A stretch of DNA of 64,000 nt from Io17-Chloro-G2 sp965226915. GTDB lineage: Bacteria > Chloroflexota > Dehalococcoidia > Lucifugimonadales > UBA3495. A program made the translations under genes and the position numbers. The stretch lies in assembly GCA_965226915.1 (NCBI GenBank), contig CBDDEJ010000011.1, positions 124,001-188,000 on the forward strand, written 5' to 3'. Below the pieces are notes generated by a model that saw nothing but the letters and a program-made list of their open reading frames with translations, searched no databases and was not told the origin of the DNA. Positions 36,180 through 45,966 of this stretch are shown here, one piece after another. Numbering within the stretch: the first letter of the stretch is position 1; every line of letters starts with the position of its first letter.

Positions 36180-36740
36180 ATGAAAGCGGTTTTCATCGGG
36201 GCTGAACCCCAAATAGCTGAATTTGCCGGGCTGAGCCTTAGCGTGCGCTGGCCCGGCGCCAAACCACTGGTGGCCCAAACGGCGGCGGCTGGCCTGGAGC
36301 GAGTCTTGGTAGACTCGCCTGATCTTGTGCTCGTCCATCCCAGTTTCTCGGACATGCCCCTATCAGACGCTATTCAAGAATTGCGGCGTTTCTCCAACGT
36401 CCCACTGCTGGTCCTAAACCACCAAGGAAGCGAGACGGAATTGATCACCGCGCTGGAATTGGGGGCCGATGACTATGTCCGTTTGCCCTGTGATCCAGCG
36501 GAGATGATGGCGCGGATTTGGGCGCTATTGCGCCGGTCGGGGTCCAACGAGGCGCCGGAAGAGGAAAGTCCGCAAAGGAGCGGCCAACTACTGTTTAACC
36601 GCTCCGCCTACGAGGCCTGGCAGGTAGAACGCCAGCCTGTGATGTCATCCACCGGATGCCGCTTCGGCTTCCTTCACAAAACTCACGGTTTAGAACACGC
36701 GCACGGAGGAGCAAGCAGGCCGTTGGACTCCGGCTGTTAG
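36180..36740 (+). pseudogene. Degenerate response regulator (receiver plus broken DNA-binding domain)
   Basis: MKAVFIGAEPQIAEFAGLSL begins a receiver-like fold with LVLVHPSFSDMPLSDAI, where the acceptor Asp of LLDLxMPxxDG is replaced by His. ALELGADDYVRLPCDPAEMMARIWALLRR is a typical alpha4-beta5-alpha5 segment. The expected OmpR-type winged helix starts (RSAYEAWQVERQPV) but does not follow the normal pattern afterwards, so it is damaged or truncated. Not expected to be phosphorylated in the usual way. Confidence 0.7.
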
Positions 36741-36795
36741 ATCAGAGCGGCTCCAGCCGGCCAACGGATCACGCAATCAAAAATCAACGGAGCGA

Positions 36796-38083
36796 TCACA
36801 CTCGCAGTCCCTCGCGAACAAGTCTCGGGAGCACCTCGTCACGAAAATAGGGGAAATGCTCTAGGTAGTTGGTGAATCCCATCGCCAGCGCTGAGATTCC
36901 GCATTCGGACAAGCGTTTCATCATACTGGCTACGTAGTCTGGATCGCCGATTATCGGTAATGCTCCGTTGCCCCCGGCCGCCCGTGTCCGGGTGGCTTTG
37001 AGTGTTTCTTCTGTCAGGCCGGTCTTATTGAGCCCGCGCCCCACGATCATATTTTCAACGGCGTCCAGGTCGGCATTCTCAACAGCGTAGTAGTGGAAAT
37101 ACTCCTCCGCCTCTTTCTTGGACGGACGGCAGACGACGGCCACGTTCGAGAACACACCAATGTCCCGGTTGTATGACGCAGCCATCGCTCTAAGCTCCGA
37201 TGTATTACCGGCAGTCTCCCCAAGGTCCGCGCGCATGTTGGTGAACATCATGTCGGCGTTTCGGGCGGCAAAATCCCGACCGCGAGGAGAATTTCCGGCG
37301 CATACGACCATCGGCCGCCCACCGCCGTAAGGCTTGGGGTGAATATCGGTTTTGTGCACTTGATAGAATCTTCCGTCGTAATCAAACGGCTCGGCGCAAG
37401 ACCAAACCAGGTTAACGATGTCGATCCACTCTTGCCCCTGGTCGTAGCGGTCCTCGTGCTGAGCCAGGTCGATGCCTAGAAATCTGGCCGGAAAGCCATT
37501 GGCCGGGTTTCGCGCTACGCCAAGCAGACGTATTTCAGTCTTATACGGCATGGTAGTGTATGCAATACGTTTCAATAACCAACTGTTACATCGACAACCG
37601 ACGTTAAGAAAACGACGGCTTGGGGAGAATCGGGGTTTCCGGCCAGACTTCTAGCATGTCGAATTCGTCGATGTTCCAACCGCAGACGATATTCAGCCCA
37701 AACCGCCCCCGGCCGATGAGATCCGCCGTCACCATCTGTTTCGCGGCGACCACCGGGTTGAACAGCGAGACATGAACAGTGCCGAAAGCCATGATTTCAC
37801 GGGTGCTGGCAAGTATGCCCGTTGCCCAGGTCAGGGTCTCAAAATTCGATCCGTTGTGGCCGGTGGCGCCGCCATATCCTTTCCAGCGGCCCAGCGGCAG
37901 CATGAAATCGATGCCGGAGTCGTCGGCCATGCGGGCGAGTTTCTGGTTGTGGTCCCAGCTTGCGTCCCAACGCTCGGGAACGGTGGTGACCGCAAGCCCT
38001 CCGGAACAATTCATGCCGAACAGGCCCAGACTCAGTTTGTTGCGGTCAAGCTGTTGCCTGTGTTGTTTTGAGTGAGAGCGCAT
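36796..38083 (-). pseudogene. LLM flavin-dependent monooxygenase split by MITE-1 copy 2
   Basis: N-terminal half on the minus strand (about 38083 to 37652) reads LSLGLFGMNCSGGLAVTTVPERWD... to CGWNIDEFDML. The C-terminal half (37478 down to 36796) starts GIDLAQHEDRYDQGQEWIDIVNLVW and ends REDEVLPRL-type sequence. Removing the 173-bp element plus one TA rejoins CTAG and the two frames: FDML-GIDLAQHEDRY. The restored protein has the features of a pyrimidine/alkane-type LLM monooxygenase. The ATG at 38083 with AAGGA 8 nt upstream is the likely start. Confidence 0.88.
37479..37651 (-). mobile_element. MITE-1 copy 2 (173 bp, older copy)
   Basis: Inserted at a CTAG in the LLM gene with TA duplicated (CTAG at 37476-37479 and 37651-37654). 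More diverged than the other copies; its terminal repeats (GAAATCTGGCCGGAAAGCC and GAAGTCTGGCCGGAAACCC) match at 17 of 19 positions, the best pair in the family. Confidence 0.88.
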
Positions 38084-38123
38084 TTGTCGTATCCTTGGGG
38101 AGAGTTCCATTAATCCTACAGGT

Positions 38124-38375
38124 TCAGGACCGTTTTCCTGCAATCAACTCCAGTTTTTGATCTCTACGTAGCGATTTGATCTCATTTTCCCGCTTGGAGG
38201 CTTCTCCCCTGCCTTCGCAGATTTCGCTGCACACCAATTCAAGAGGCCCACGGCCTCTTGTGTATTTCGCTCCCTGCCCCGCTTCGTGCTCCGACATCCG
38301 GCGGCCCAAATCATTAGTAATGCCCGTATACAGGCTCCCGTCAGCGCATCTCAGAATATAGACTACCCAATTCAA
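38124..38375 (-). CDS. GIY-YIG domain protein (UPF0213 type)
   Basis: 83 aa. WVVYILRCADGSLYTGITNDLGRRMSEHEAG contains the GIY-YIG core as YIL...YTG, the Arg and the Glu positions of the small YhbQ/UPF0213 family. Probably a stand-alone nuclease-like protein of unknown role. ATG at 38375. The gene lies just upstream of the split LLM gene on the same strand. Confidence 0.9.
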   Translation of the reverse strand: MNWVVYILRCADGSLYTGITNDLGRRMSEHEAGQGAKYTRGRGPLELVCSEICEGRGEASKRENEIKSLRRDQKLELIAGKRS

Positions 38376-38496
38376 AGCCCTTTGCCCTCCCTCCAGCCAG
38401 GATCAACCTTTATAATAGCCCATTAAACCCGAGCCACCCCAAACCCGAGCCACCCGGCGGTCTTGATCAACCATTTCAACAACAAGGAGACTGAGC

Positions 38497-39574
38497 TTGA
38501 GTCCTGATTTTGTTTCCAACGAAGAGGTCGTGCAGGCCGCGAGGCGGCGTCTTGCCCAAGGGCCATGGGATTATCTGACCGGCGCCTCAGAGTCCGAAAC
38601 CACCATGCGCCGCAACCGGCTGGCCTTCGATCGCTTGGCATTTCGGCCGCGAGTGCTGACCGACGTTTCGGACATAGACCAATCGACTACCTTCCTGGGC
38701 CATGATTTGCGTATCCCAGTCATGCTGGCTCCGATAGGCGGATTGCAGAATTTCGACCCTGAAGGAGGGGCCGCCTCGGCCAGGGCCGCGGGCCAGTTCG
38801 GAACGTTGCCTGTCGTAAGCTCAGCCACCATGCCGGCTCTGGAAGATACCGCCGCCGCAAACCAAAAGCCCCAAGATATTCCAGCTCTATATTCGCGGCG
38901 ACTGGGAGTGGACCAAGGATATGATCGACCGGGCGAAACAAGCGGGTTATGTGGGGCTGTGTATCTGCGTCAATTCAGCGGTCTATAGCCGAAGGGAACG
39001 GCCCATGATAACCCGATGGTCTATAGATTCAACCCGCGACCCTCAAAATCGCGAATGGCAGGCCACCGTCACCTGGGAAAGCATCGCCAAGATGAAAGAG
39101 TACGCCGATCTGCCGTTCATGTTAAAAGGAATCGCCACCGCCGAAGACGCGGCGCTTGCGGTGGAGCGCGAAGTGGATGTCGTTTGGGTGTCGAACCACG
39201 GTGGACGCCAGTTGGACCACGGTCTTGGAACTATGGATATGCTGTCTGAGATAACCGAGGTGGTTGGAGACAAGGCCGATATCGTTCTGGACGGCGGCGT
39301 CACCCGAGGCAGCGACGTCCTCAAAGCGTTGGCGATGGGCGCCAAAGCCGTCGCCATCGGCAAACTGCAAAGCTGGGGTTTGGCCGCCGACGGGAAGGAT
39401 GGAGTCGTTAGGGTTTTGGAGATCCTGGAGGAAGAGATGCACGTTGGCATGGGTCTGCTGGGGGTGACATCAATAGAGAAGCTTAGGCCATCTGATATCT
39501 GCCCAGCGGAAGCCACCACGCCGCCCCATGAAATGAGCGCTTGGTCAAACATGCCAGGAGATAGGCTGCTTTAG
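38497..39574 (+). pseudogene. FMN-dependent alpha-hydroxy acid oxidase, one frameshift
   Basis: The first frame encodes LAQGPWDYLTGASESETTMRRNRLAFDRLAFRPRVL and LRIPVMLAPIGG. The second encodes KEYADLPFMLKGIATAEDA, VVWVSNHGGRQLDHG (catalytic His) and VLKALAMGAKAVAIGK. The two are joined by a +1 A in the run AAAA at 38864-38867: deleting one A gives AANQSPKIFQLYIRGDWEWTKD, as expected for lactate/glycolate-oxidase relatives. The C-terminus (to 39574) is intact. Start TTG with AAGGAGA upstream. A sequencing error in the homopolymer would give an intact gene. Confidence 0.85.
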
Positions 39575-39666
39575 GGGAATCCTAGGAATGCGCGGCTCGA
39601 GCGTTATGTAAACCTTAAAGCTCGTTGGAAACGCCTGCTAGGAAATCACAGCCAGGGAGATTCGCC

Positions 39667-41196
39667 ATGGCCACCATCGTGAGGGGATATCCGTCAACAT
39701 CTGATCGCAGCCGCGGCTGGTTGCGTTACCTCCATCGAAAGGCGACTATGCCGGATGACTGGGATAAAAACGGCAAACCCCACGAACATTGGGACGCCAT
39801 AACCAATGAGCCCACCAGTTCTTGGCATCGGATGGACCTCAAGGAATCTGCCTACGCGATGGGCCTGATGGCCGATGCTACACCAGCCTGGAGGGAAGCG
39901 TATGGCAAGGTCCTCGATGAACTGGCGTTTCGTTTCACCGGTTACTGGGCGGCCAAGGATTGGCTGGATCAGATAGGCGGGGATCCGCGGCGCGAGAATT
40001 ATCCGGAAGGCTGGTACTCTTTGATCCCTCCCGATTTGAGAGGCAAGTACGACGTGCCAGGCTGGACGGCCAACGGCGTGGAACCGTGGGGCCTGCAAAT
40101 GGACCCGGTGGGCGCCGATGGAAATCTGTTCTTCGCCGCGGATTTCCTCATCGTGCTCGGTTTGCACCTTTACGTTACCGGCGACGAGAAATGGAATACG
40201 CCATTTGACATTGTCCGTGATGAGGAGAACACCTTCACCTGGACGCACTCAGCTATAGCCAACCACTTGGCCAGCCAATGGGCGGCCCGCCCTGAGGGAT
40301 GCCATTGAGAGAACACCAAGATTTGGCCCACGTGACTGGGCCGCGCAGGCCTCGGTTTGAGGCTACACGACATCCTATACGGCAGCGACACCCATCGAGT
40401 ATTTCATAATTGGTGGGAGTACGCCCGCAAAGAGTATCTACCTTTCTTGCTAGGCGAGGGAGTGGACAGGCTAACCCAGTATTATGACCCGCAGATAAAC
40501 CACCACCAATTGACCGGTATCGCCGGGGGGTTGGGCGTGGCGTTTGGAGTGGCGCCCCAGAAGCCGGAGGCTGGACGCCTGCTTTTTGAAGCCGCTGCCG
40601 ATGCGTTGGGATGGACGTCACTTGACCCGGTGCGGGAGTCCAGCCGGGAATTGACAACCGGGGAACCAAGCCCCAGAAACACCATCACCGGTCTGGTCCT
40701 TGCCCGGGAGTACGGGCACGACGCCGTTTACGCGAAGCTAAAAGCCCACGCAGAAGCATATTACGAGCCTACTTGGGACTTACCAACCGGGGAGTTCACC
40801 TGGGGTTTCGGCCTCAATGAACCGCACCCGCGGGGTCAGCTCAACGCCACTATGATGATCGCCGAAGCCGGCGGCGAAGGAGCTATGTGGAGGCTGTTCA
40901 ACCATCCCAACCTGCGCAAGTTCACCGATCCCACTGTTCATCGCGTCGATTTCCCGGCCGTCTGTCTATCCCAGGCATGGTATGACGTGGAGCGGCGAAG
41001 GCTGGTGGTGTCGACTGATGCCGGAATCCCCAGCGCGGCCGGCCAACCAACCTCTTTTCGGGTAAGCAACGTGGATGCCCAACGCTGTGACGTCATCATT
41101 GACGGGCGAGTGTCGCGAGACTGGGTTGCTTTAGACGACGGACTGGAAATCAACACCACGGTAGGCAACCACACAGTTCTGGTCACCATCCGATGA
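39667..41196 (+). CDS. Linalool dehydratase/isomerase-like enzyme with two in-frame TGA (Sec) codons
   Basis: 509 codons from an ATG preceded by AGGGAG. Upstream of the first TGA it reads SSWHRMDLKESAYAMGLMAD, GVEPWGLQMDPVGADGNLFF and GLHLYVTGDEKWN. Codons 214 (40306-40308) and 223 (40333-40335) are TGA, and the same frame continues ENTKIWPT between them and LGLRLHDILYGSDTHRVFHNWWEYAR after. From memory, the Castellaniella enzyme has C-EPDNYFVQ-C with nine-residue spacing (Cys171, Cys180) and then NSVAYLSLWVYDRLHGTDY; the TGAs align with both catalytic cysteines. No other stop or shift occurs in the frame. The His129 region of the model enzyme appears to be Asp here, so substrate or chemistry may differ. 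Hairpins follow both TGAs. If Sec is not inserted, the product is 213 aa and inactive. Confidence 0.72.
40325..40364 (+). promoter_or_regulatory. Two candidate bacterial SECIS hairpins
   Basis: Hairpin 1: GGCCCA (40325-40330), loop CGTGAC, TGGGCC (40337-40342); its loop starts 22 nt after TGA1 and contains TGA2. Hairpin 2: GGCCTC (40348-40353), loop GGTTT, GAGGCT (40359-40364); its loop starts 18 nt after TGA2. Both have a G among the first two loop bases and lie 16-37 nt from the UGA, as bSECIS models require. They do not overlap and could form together. Confidence 0.55.
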
Positions 41197-41225
41197 GGGG
41201 TTGTGTCTGATCGGAAATCCTGCGA

Positions 41226-42377
41226 TTAGACTTTAGCCGCGCTTTCTTGGGCCAATCTACCGACTACGCGGCATACTTCATCGGCGGCTTGGTCTATCTG
41301 TTGTTCAGTGGTGTATCGTCCCGTTGAGAACCGGACGGTCCCCATGGCAAATTCCATGGGTAGTTTCATCGCTTCCAAAACACTGGAGAGCGTAACGGAG
41401 TCGCTGTGGCACGCCGCTCCAGCGGATGCCGCGACGAAGTCAAATGAATCGAGTATCTCGTTCGCCTTCAAGCCTTGGAAGCTGATGCTCGATGTATTGG
41501 GAAGCCTTTGTTCTGGATGCCCGTTGATCCACGCGCCCGGAAATTTAGCTAGGATCTGAGATTCCAAGCGGTCCCGCATGGCTTTCATCTGCTTGGAATA
41601 CTCTTGGATGTTTTGTTCCACCAACGCGCATGCCTCACCCAATGCGACAGAGAAGATGACGTTTTCAGTTCCCGGGCGCTTGCCGCTTTCCTGACCGGCG
41701 CCGAACTGGAGCTGGTCTATCTGAACGCCCTTTCTGACGTACAGGGCGCCTATGCCCTTGGGCGAGTAGATCTTATGCCCCGCGATGGACAGAAGGTCTA
41801 TCCCTAAATCGTCGACATTCACGGGTATTTTGCCCACGGATTGGGCGCAGTCTGTATGAAGCAAAACTCGGTGTCTTTTTGCGATCTCCGAGATCCGTTC
41901 GATGGGTTGTACGGTTCCGACTTCGTTGTTCGCGTGCATTATTGAAATCAGGACCGTGTCTGAAGTGATCGAGTTTTCGACGTCAACCGGGTCCACCATC
42001 CCAGATCCATCGACGGGCAAATAGGTTATGACCGCCCCATGCTTTTCAAGAAAATGGCACACTTCCAACACCGCCGGATGCTCCACCGCCGAAGTGATGA
42101 CGTGGTTGCCTTGGTGAGCAAGGGCCCTTACGGCCCCTCTGATCGCGTGATTGTTTGATTCAGTCCCGCCACTGGTGAAAAATATCTCATCTGCTTGGCA
42201 GCCGAGCATGGCGGCAATCTGGCTTCGGGCGTGCTCCACCGCCGCCTTGGGTTTCGCCCCAAACGCATGGGAGCTAGACGGGTTGCCGAAGTGTTCGTAT
42301 ATGTAGGGAAGCATCGCTTCGGCGACTTGAGGATCTATCGGAGTGGTGCCGTTGTAGTCTAAAAATATTGACTTCAA
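41226..42377 (-). CDS. Cysteine desulfurase (NifS/IscS-like)
   Basis: 383 aa PLP enzyme that releases sulfur (or selenium) from cysteine. IFLDYNGTTPIDPQV opens the fold, FFTSGGTESNNHAI binds PLP phosphate, SIAGHKIYSPKGIGAL holds the PLP Lys, and the catalytic Cys lies in SAGAACHSDSVTLSSVLEAM. The TTG at 42377 has TAGGAGAG upstream; an upstream in-frame extension to 42524 lacks one. Next to the TGA-bearing LDI-like gene, it could act as a selenium donor, but this is inferred from proximity only. No IscU or SelD gene is nearby. Confidence 0.9.
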   Translation of the reverse strand: MKSIFLDYNGTTPIDPQVAEAMLPYIYEHFGNPSSSHAFGAKPKAAVEHARSQIAAMLGCQADEIFFTSGGTESNNHAIRGAVRALAHQGNHVITSAVEHPAVLEVCHFLEKHGAVITYLPVDGSGMVDPVDVENSITSDTVLISIMHANNEVGTVQPIERISEIAKRHRVLLHTDCAQSVGKIPVNVDDLGIDLLSIAGHKIYSPKGIGALYVRKGVQIDQLQFGAGQESGKRPGTENVIFSVALGEACALVEQNIQEYSKQMKAMRDRLESQILAKFPGAWINGHPEQRLPNTSSISFQGLKANEILDSFDFVAASAGAACHSDSVTLSSVLEAMKLPMEFAMGTVRFSTGRYTTEQQIDQAADEVCRVVGRLAQESAAKV

Positions 42378-42475
42378 TCTTACTCTCCTAAAGTCCAGAA
42401 TCCTCTTTTTCGGGCCGGTCCTTCTCCGGCGGTAGCGGCAAATCACGCTCTCGTCAGCCGGTGCCTGCCGTTTTA

Positions 42476-44793
42476 CTAACGAGGAGGCTGAGAGGGTTCG
42501 GGTTTGGTGGCGCTTCCCGTCCACGGTGTGTTTACCGTGTAGAACGTCAGGTCTCTCCCGACATCTGTCTCGGTGTTTTGGCTTGGCGTATCGTTTCCAG
42601 GGTGTGCTCCGTCCATTTCCACCATGGTCAGACCAGATGTGGTGACCAGATGGCGAACGAACGTGTTGCTATTGGTCTGAACGGATTTGTACATGGACCC
42701 TGGCCATTGTCTGAAGGTATTCCCAATCGAGAAACCCGATTGTTCGGCCCATGGGTAACTTTCAGCTATGCCGATGATGGTGTCCCATTTGGATTTGATG
42801 TCTTCGGCGTTTCCCGTGTAGATCGGCATGACATCGGTTGCGGTTGTGCCCGTATCCATGATTTCCGCGATCCAAACGCCCTGTTTAAGCCACGACCGGC
42901 CCGTACCGGTCGTCCACACCCGCCCAAACGTCCCAGCCCGTTCTGGCCAGCAACTCGACCTCGCCCAGCTTTTTGGGCAGGAATGCCGGACCAAACGCTT
43001 GGCATTTCGCGACGATCTCCGCCGGTGTAAACCCATCCGTGTGATCCAAAGGCCTAAAATCCCCGCCGCACTGCCAGTACTCCAAAGAGTAATGGAATAC
43101 CGGGCTTGCTGAGACGGCAACCGCACGGTCGCCTATTGCGATGAAATGCGTCGGCGGGCCCGGGGCCTGTGCTTCAAGCAGAATTTCGTGCTCAGTGAGA
43201 CCAAAAATCCCCGCGACTATCCCAGGTTCGAAAACGATTTTGGTGGAGTCGTCGCCCGGGGTTTGGGCAGGACCTCGCGCGTCTTTCACCGTGAGAGTGT
43301 AAACCGCGCGCTCGATCTCACCATCGACTCGCACAAATGAGGGGACATCCGAGAACGCGAAACTGCCGTCGTCTTCCAAGGTGGTTGCAAAGGCAGGCTC
43401 GCCGCCCTCGTCGCCGGTGCGATGGAGCTCAACGCGGCCTTCGATGACCGTGGTCCCAGATCCGACGGACGCCACCACCTGGCCGGAGATGGGTCCGCCG
43501 GCAAGCTCACTCACGCGGCGCGCCGCGAATACGGTCTCTCTTTCCCTCCGGCAGCCTTGCGCTACCTCCCCAAGGGGGTCGTCTCCAAACAACCACACGA
43601 TCCCAAAACCGAGCTCGTCCACCGGACCGCCAATTGCGTCGGGTAGACCTGGATTGCTGATGGCGCTTGGTTTGTCGAGCAACCGCGGAGTAATCACAAG
43701 ATCTGGTTCAGTGTCCAGGTTGACGGTTCCGCTCCAACGCTGAAGACTAAACTGGGAAATACCTAGGCGAGGTTGGAATTCGAGCCATCCGTCAATTTCA
43801 AATGTTTTTTGATCTACGGAGCAGGACGTTCCAACAACGACGCTCCGTTGACCACCGACATATCCAAATGTCCCGGTGTAATGAATGGCCAATCCCATCA
43901 TTTCGTAATGTACCTTGGACCTTCTATCCATTGGGCAACAATACAACCAATCCCCACTGCGGCCAGCCATAGGGTCCAGGTAGGCGGCGTCAAACTCGAT
44001 CTCCAGCCAGCTTTGGTTGATTTTCGACATTTTGCCATCCCATTCGATGGTTGCTCCGTTCCACAATCCTTCAAGGCTGAAAAGGCCTCCAATCTCGGAT
44101 TTGGGAATACCTACGCGATCCCAGGTCCGGTCTGGCGCCAGCGCGCCGAGCTTGGCTGGGGGCTTGAAGACTTCAATGTTCAGTGAGAATTTTTCGCCGT
44201 CGAAATCACCGTCCACGGTATACGTGCCGGGACCTGGAAGGCTGAACGCCTGTTTGTATTCGTATGCCCCCAAAGTGTCAAAGAGCCCTCGTTTCTCCTC
44301 CGTGTAGTAGATGCCATTCGGTCCGTAGATTTCATACTTCAACACCACTTGCTCTTTGTTCGCCGGGTCCGATGTGAGATCCACGAACAGCTTATATTGC
44401 AGTTTGTTTAGGAGAGTACCCGATTGCACGCCGCGCCAGTAGGTGACATGAGCTGATCTCCCGGACCTTGACCTCCTGAGAAACCCGTGCATTGGTATCG
44501 GCGCCGGAAGAACTATCGAGCGACGACCCGGAAGTTGGCGCCGTTGCCGTTGGCGGCTGATCCGTTACAAACGTCGAATCCGGCGCCGCCTGGACGCCGT
44601 TGGTTCCTTCGCCTCCGGGCGCAACCACGCTGGGTGTTCCCGCATTTGGGCCGCACGCGGCCACCGATAACGCCAGGAGCAAGAATGCCGTTAGCAGACC
44701 GCCGAAGAACCGAGTTGGGGTCATTGCCGCCTGATAGAACCTTCGAGCCAAACTTCGCCATCCTTTGAGTCCCTTAGCGGGCCGGGTATTCAT
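42476..44793 (-). pseudogene. Secreted lipoprotein with two frameshifts
   Basis: The N-terminal frame carries a lipoprotein signal (FFGGLLTAFLLLALSVAACG, lipobox Cys) and a Ser/Thr/Pro linker. It then needs a shift near 44450-44470 to continue SAHVTYWRGVQSGTLLNKLQYK. A second +1 shift near 42893-42900 (GGCCGG to GGGCCGG) is needed to pass from WDVWAGVDDRYG to RSWLKQGVWIAEIMDTG. The reconstructed 770-residue protein has beta-rich domains, a GISQFSLQRWSGTVNLD-like region and ends NTFVRHLVTTSG...GATEIVD-type sequence. The function is unrecognised. Confidence 0.65.
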
Positions 44794-45031
44794 TCGAATT
44801 AAGGGTTTTCCGTGTCAAAACGCAGGCTTCAAAATCACCCGCCATCGTGGGCCGTCGGCGATTGTACGGACGATCAACAGATCAGTCAACGGCTTATCAG
44901 CGAATACGCCACTGGCTAGCCTATGGTGGATCCTGCTCGATCTGGAATCCCGCACAATCACATCCCTGTGCTAACATTGGGAAAATCCTGAAAATAAGAT
45001 CCGCTCAGAGCGGTTTAATGGACGGCGCAAT

Positions 45032-45688
45032 TTGACTCCCGCCACACCCTCAGACGGCCCTGCGCTGAATACCGGCTCCGAAATACACCGGTTAAAAGAA
45101 ATGGTGGCCCAGCTTCAGGAAGAATTACAACGCCGTCAGCAGACCAGCGAGTCGGCGGTACAGCAGTCCTTAGCCGAAGCCGTCCAAGGAAACGTCCATC
45201 TTCTGGCAACAGTAAGCCAGCTCCGCCTGGAACTTGAGAATGCGGCTTTCGAAAAAACCCAGGCCACGCAACTAGTTCGGGCCGAGGGCGCCAACGAGAT
45301 ACAGCAGCTTCAAACCCTGGTTCAGGAGCTACGAGACCAGCTAGAGAAATCAGCTTTCGAAAAACATGAGGCGGTGCAACAGGCGGTTGCTCAAGCCAGC
45401 AATGAGATCGCCCAACTCCACGACACGATACAACAGCTCAGAAGCGAACTGGAACGATTGCGATTTGAAAGAGAAGAAGCTCTGCAGCAGATCCGCTCCG
45501 AATCCGCCCAGGAGAGCGGAGTGCTTAAGGAATCTGCCCAAGCACTGAGAGCGGAATTGGAACGACTGAAATTCGACTATGAGGCGCAATTGCAACAAAA
45601 GGACGTCACCGGGCGAGACGAAATCGCTGAACTCCATCGCATGATCATTACGCTGCGCGATGGATTGGAGGCCGGCAATGGCAAGTGA
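45032..45688 (+). CDS. Coiled-coil protein upstream of the GAF cyclase
   Basis: 218 aa, almost entirely a heptad coiled coil from residue 20 (LKEMVAQLQEELQRR, LENAAFEKTQATQLVRAEG, ELRDQLEKSAFEKHEAVQQAVAQ) with three 40-residue internal repeats containing the motif FEKxEA/FEREEA. Start TTG at 45032 (TTGACTCCC). The gene ends with ATGGCAAGTGA, where the ATG at 45678 would be the original start of the cyclase gene, 11 nt before its own stop. It likely scaffolds or regulates the cyclase. No membrane segment. Confidence 0.75.
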   Translation: MTPATPSDGPALNTGSEIHRLKEMVAQLQEELQRRQQTSESAVQQSLAEAVQGNVHLLATVSQLRLELENAAFEKTQATQLVRAEGANEIQQLQTLVQELRDQLEKSAFEKHEAVQQAVAQASNEIAQLHDTIQQLRSELERLRFEREEALQQIRSESAQESGVLKESAQALRAELERLKFDYEAQLQQKDVTGRDEIAELHRMIITLRDGLEAGNGK

Positions 45689-45717
45689 TCCTGGGAGCGC
45701 AGGTTCGATCGAGCCTA

Positions 45718-45890
45718 GAAACTCGGACGGAAACCCCGATTCTCTCCAAGCTGCCGTTTTCTTAGCGACGATTGTCGATGTAACAGTGGGTTCTTGAACC
45801 GTATTACAGACACTATCATGCCACATAAGACTATAATACGTCTGTCTGGCGTAGCGCGGAACCCGGCCAATGGCTTTCCGGCCAGACCTC
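45718..45890 (+). mobile_element. MITE-1 copy 3 (173 bp) in the cyclase 5' end
   Basis: CTAG boundaries at 45715-45718 and 45890-45893 with TA duplicated. Removing it joins MASDPGSAGSIEPS (from ATG 45678) in frame to AATSGTARGGNLRN and on to the GAF-cyclase protein. The insertion separates the coding sequence from its original start. Confidence 0.9.
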
Positions 45891-45966
45891 TAGCGCCGCG
45901 ACTTCCGGCACGGCCAGAGGAGGCAACCTCAGGAACAGGCTATACCGCGCCGAGCTCCTTTTAGAG

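Noticed and set aside
38864..38867. Programmed frameshift in the hydroxy acid oxidase gene
   Set aside because: One extra A in a homopolymer without slippery-site or pseudoknot context looks like a mutation or a sequencing error.
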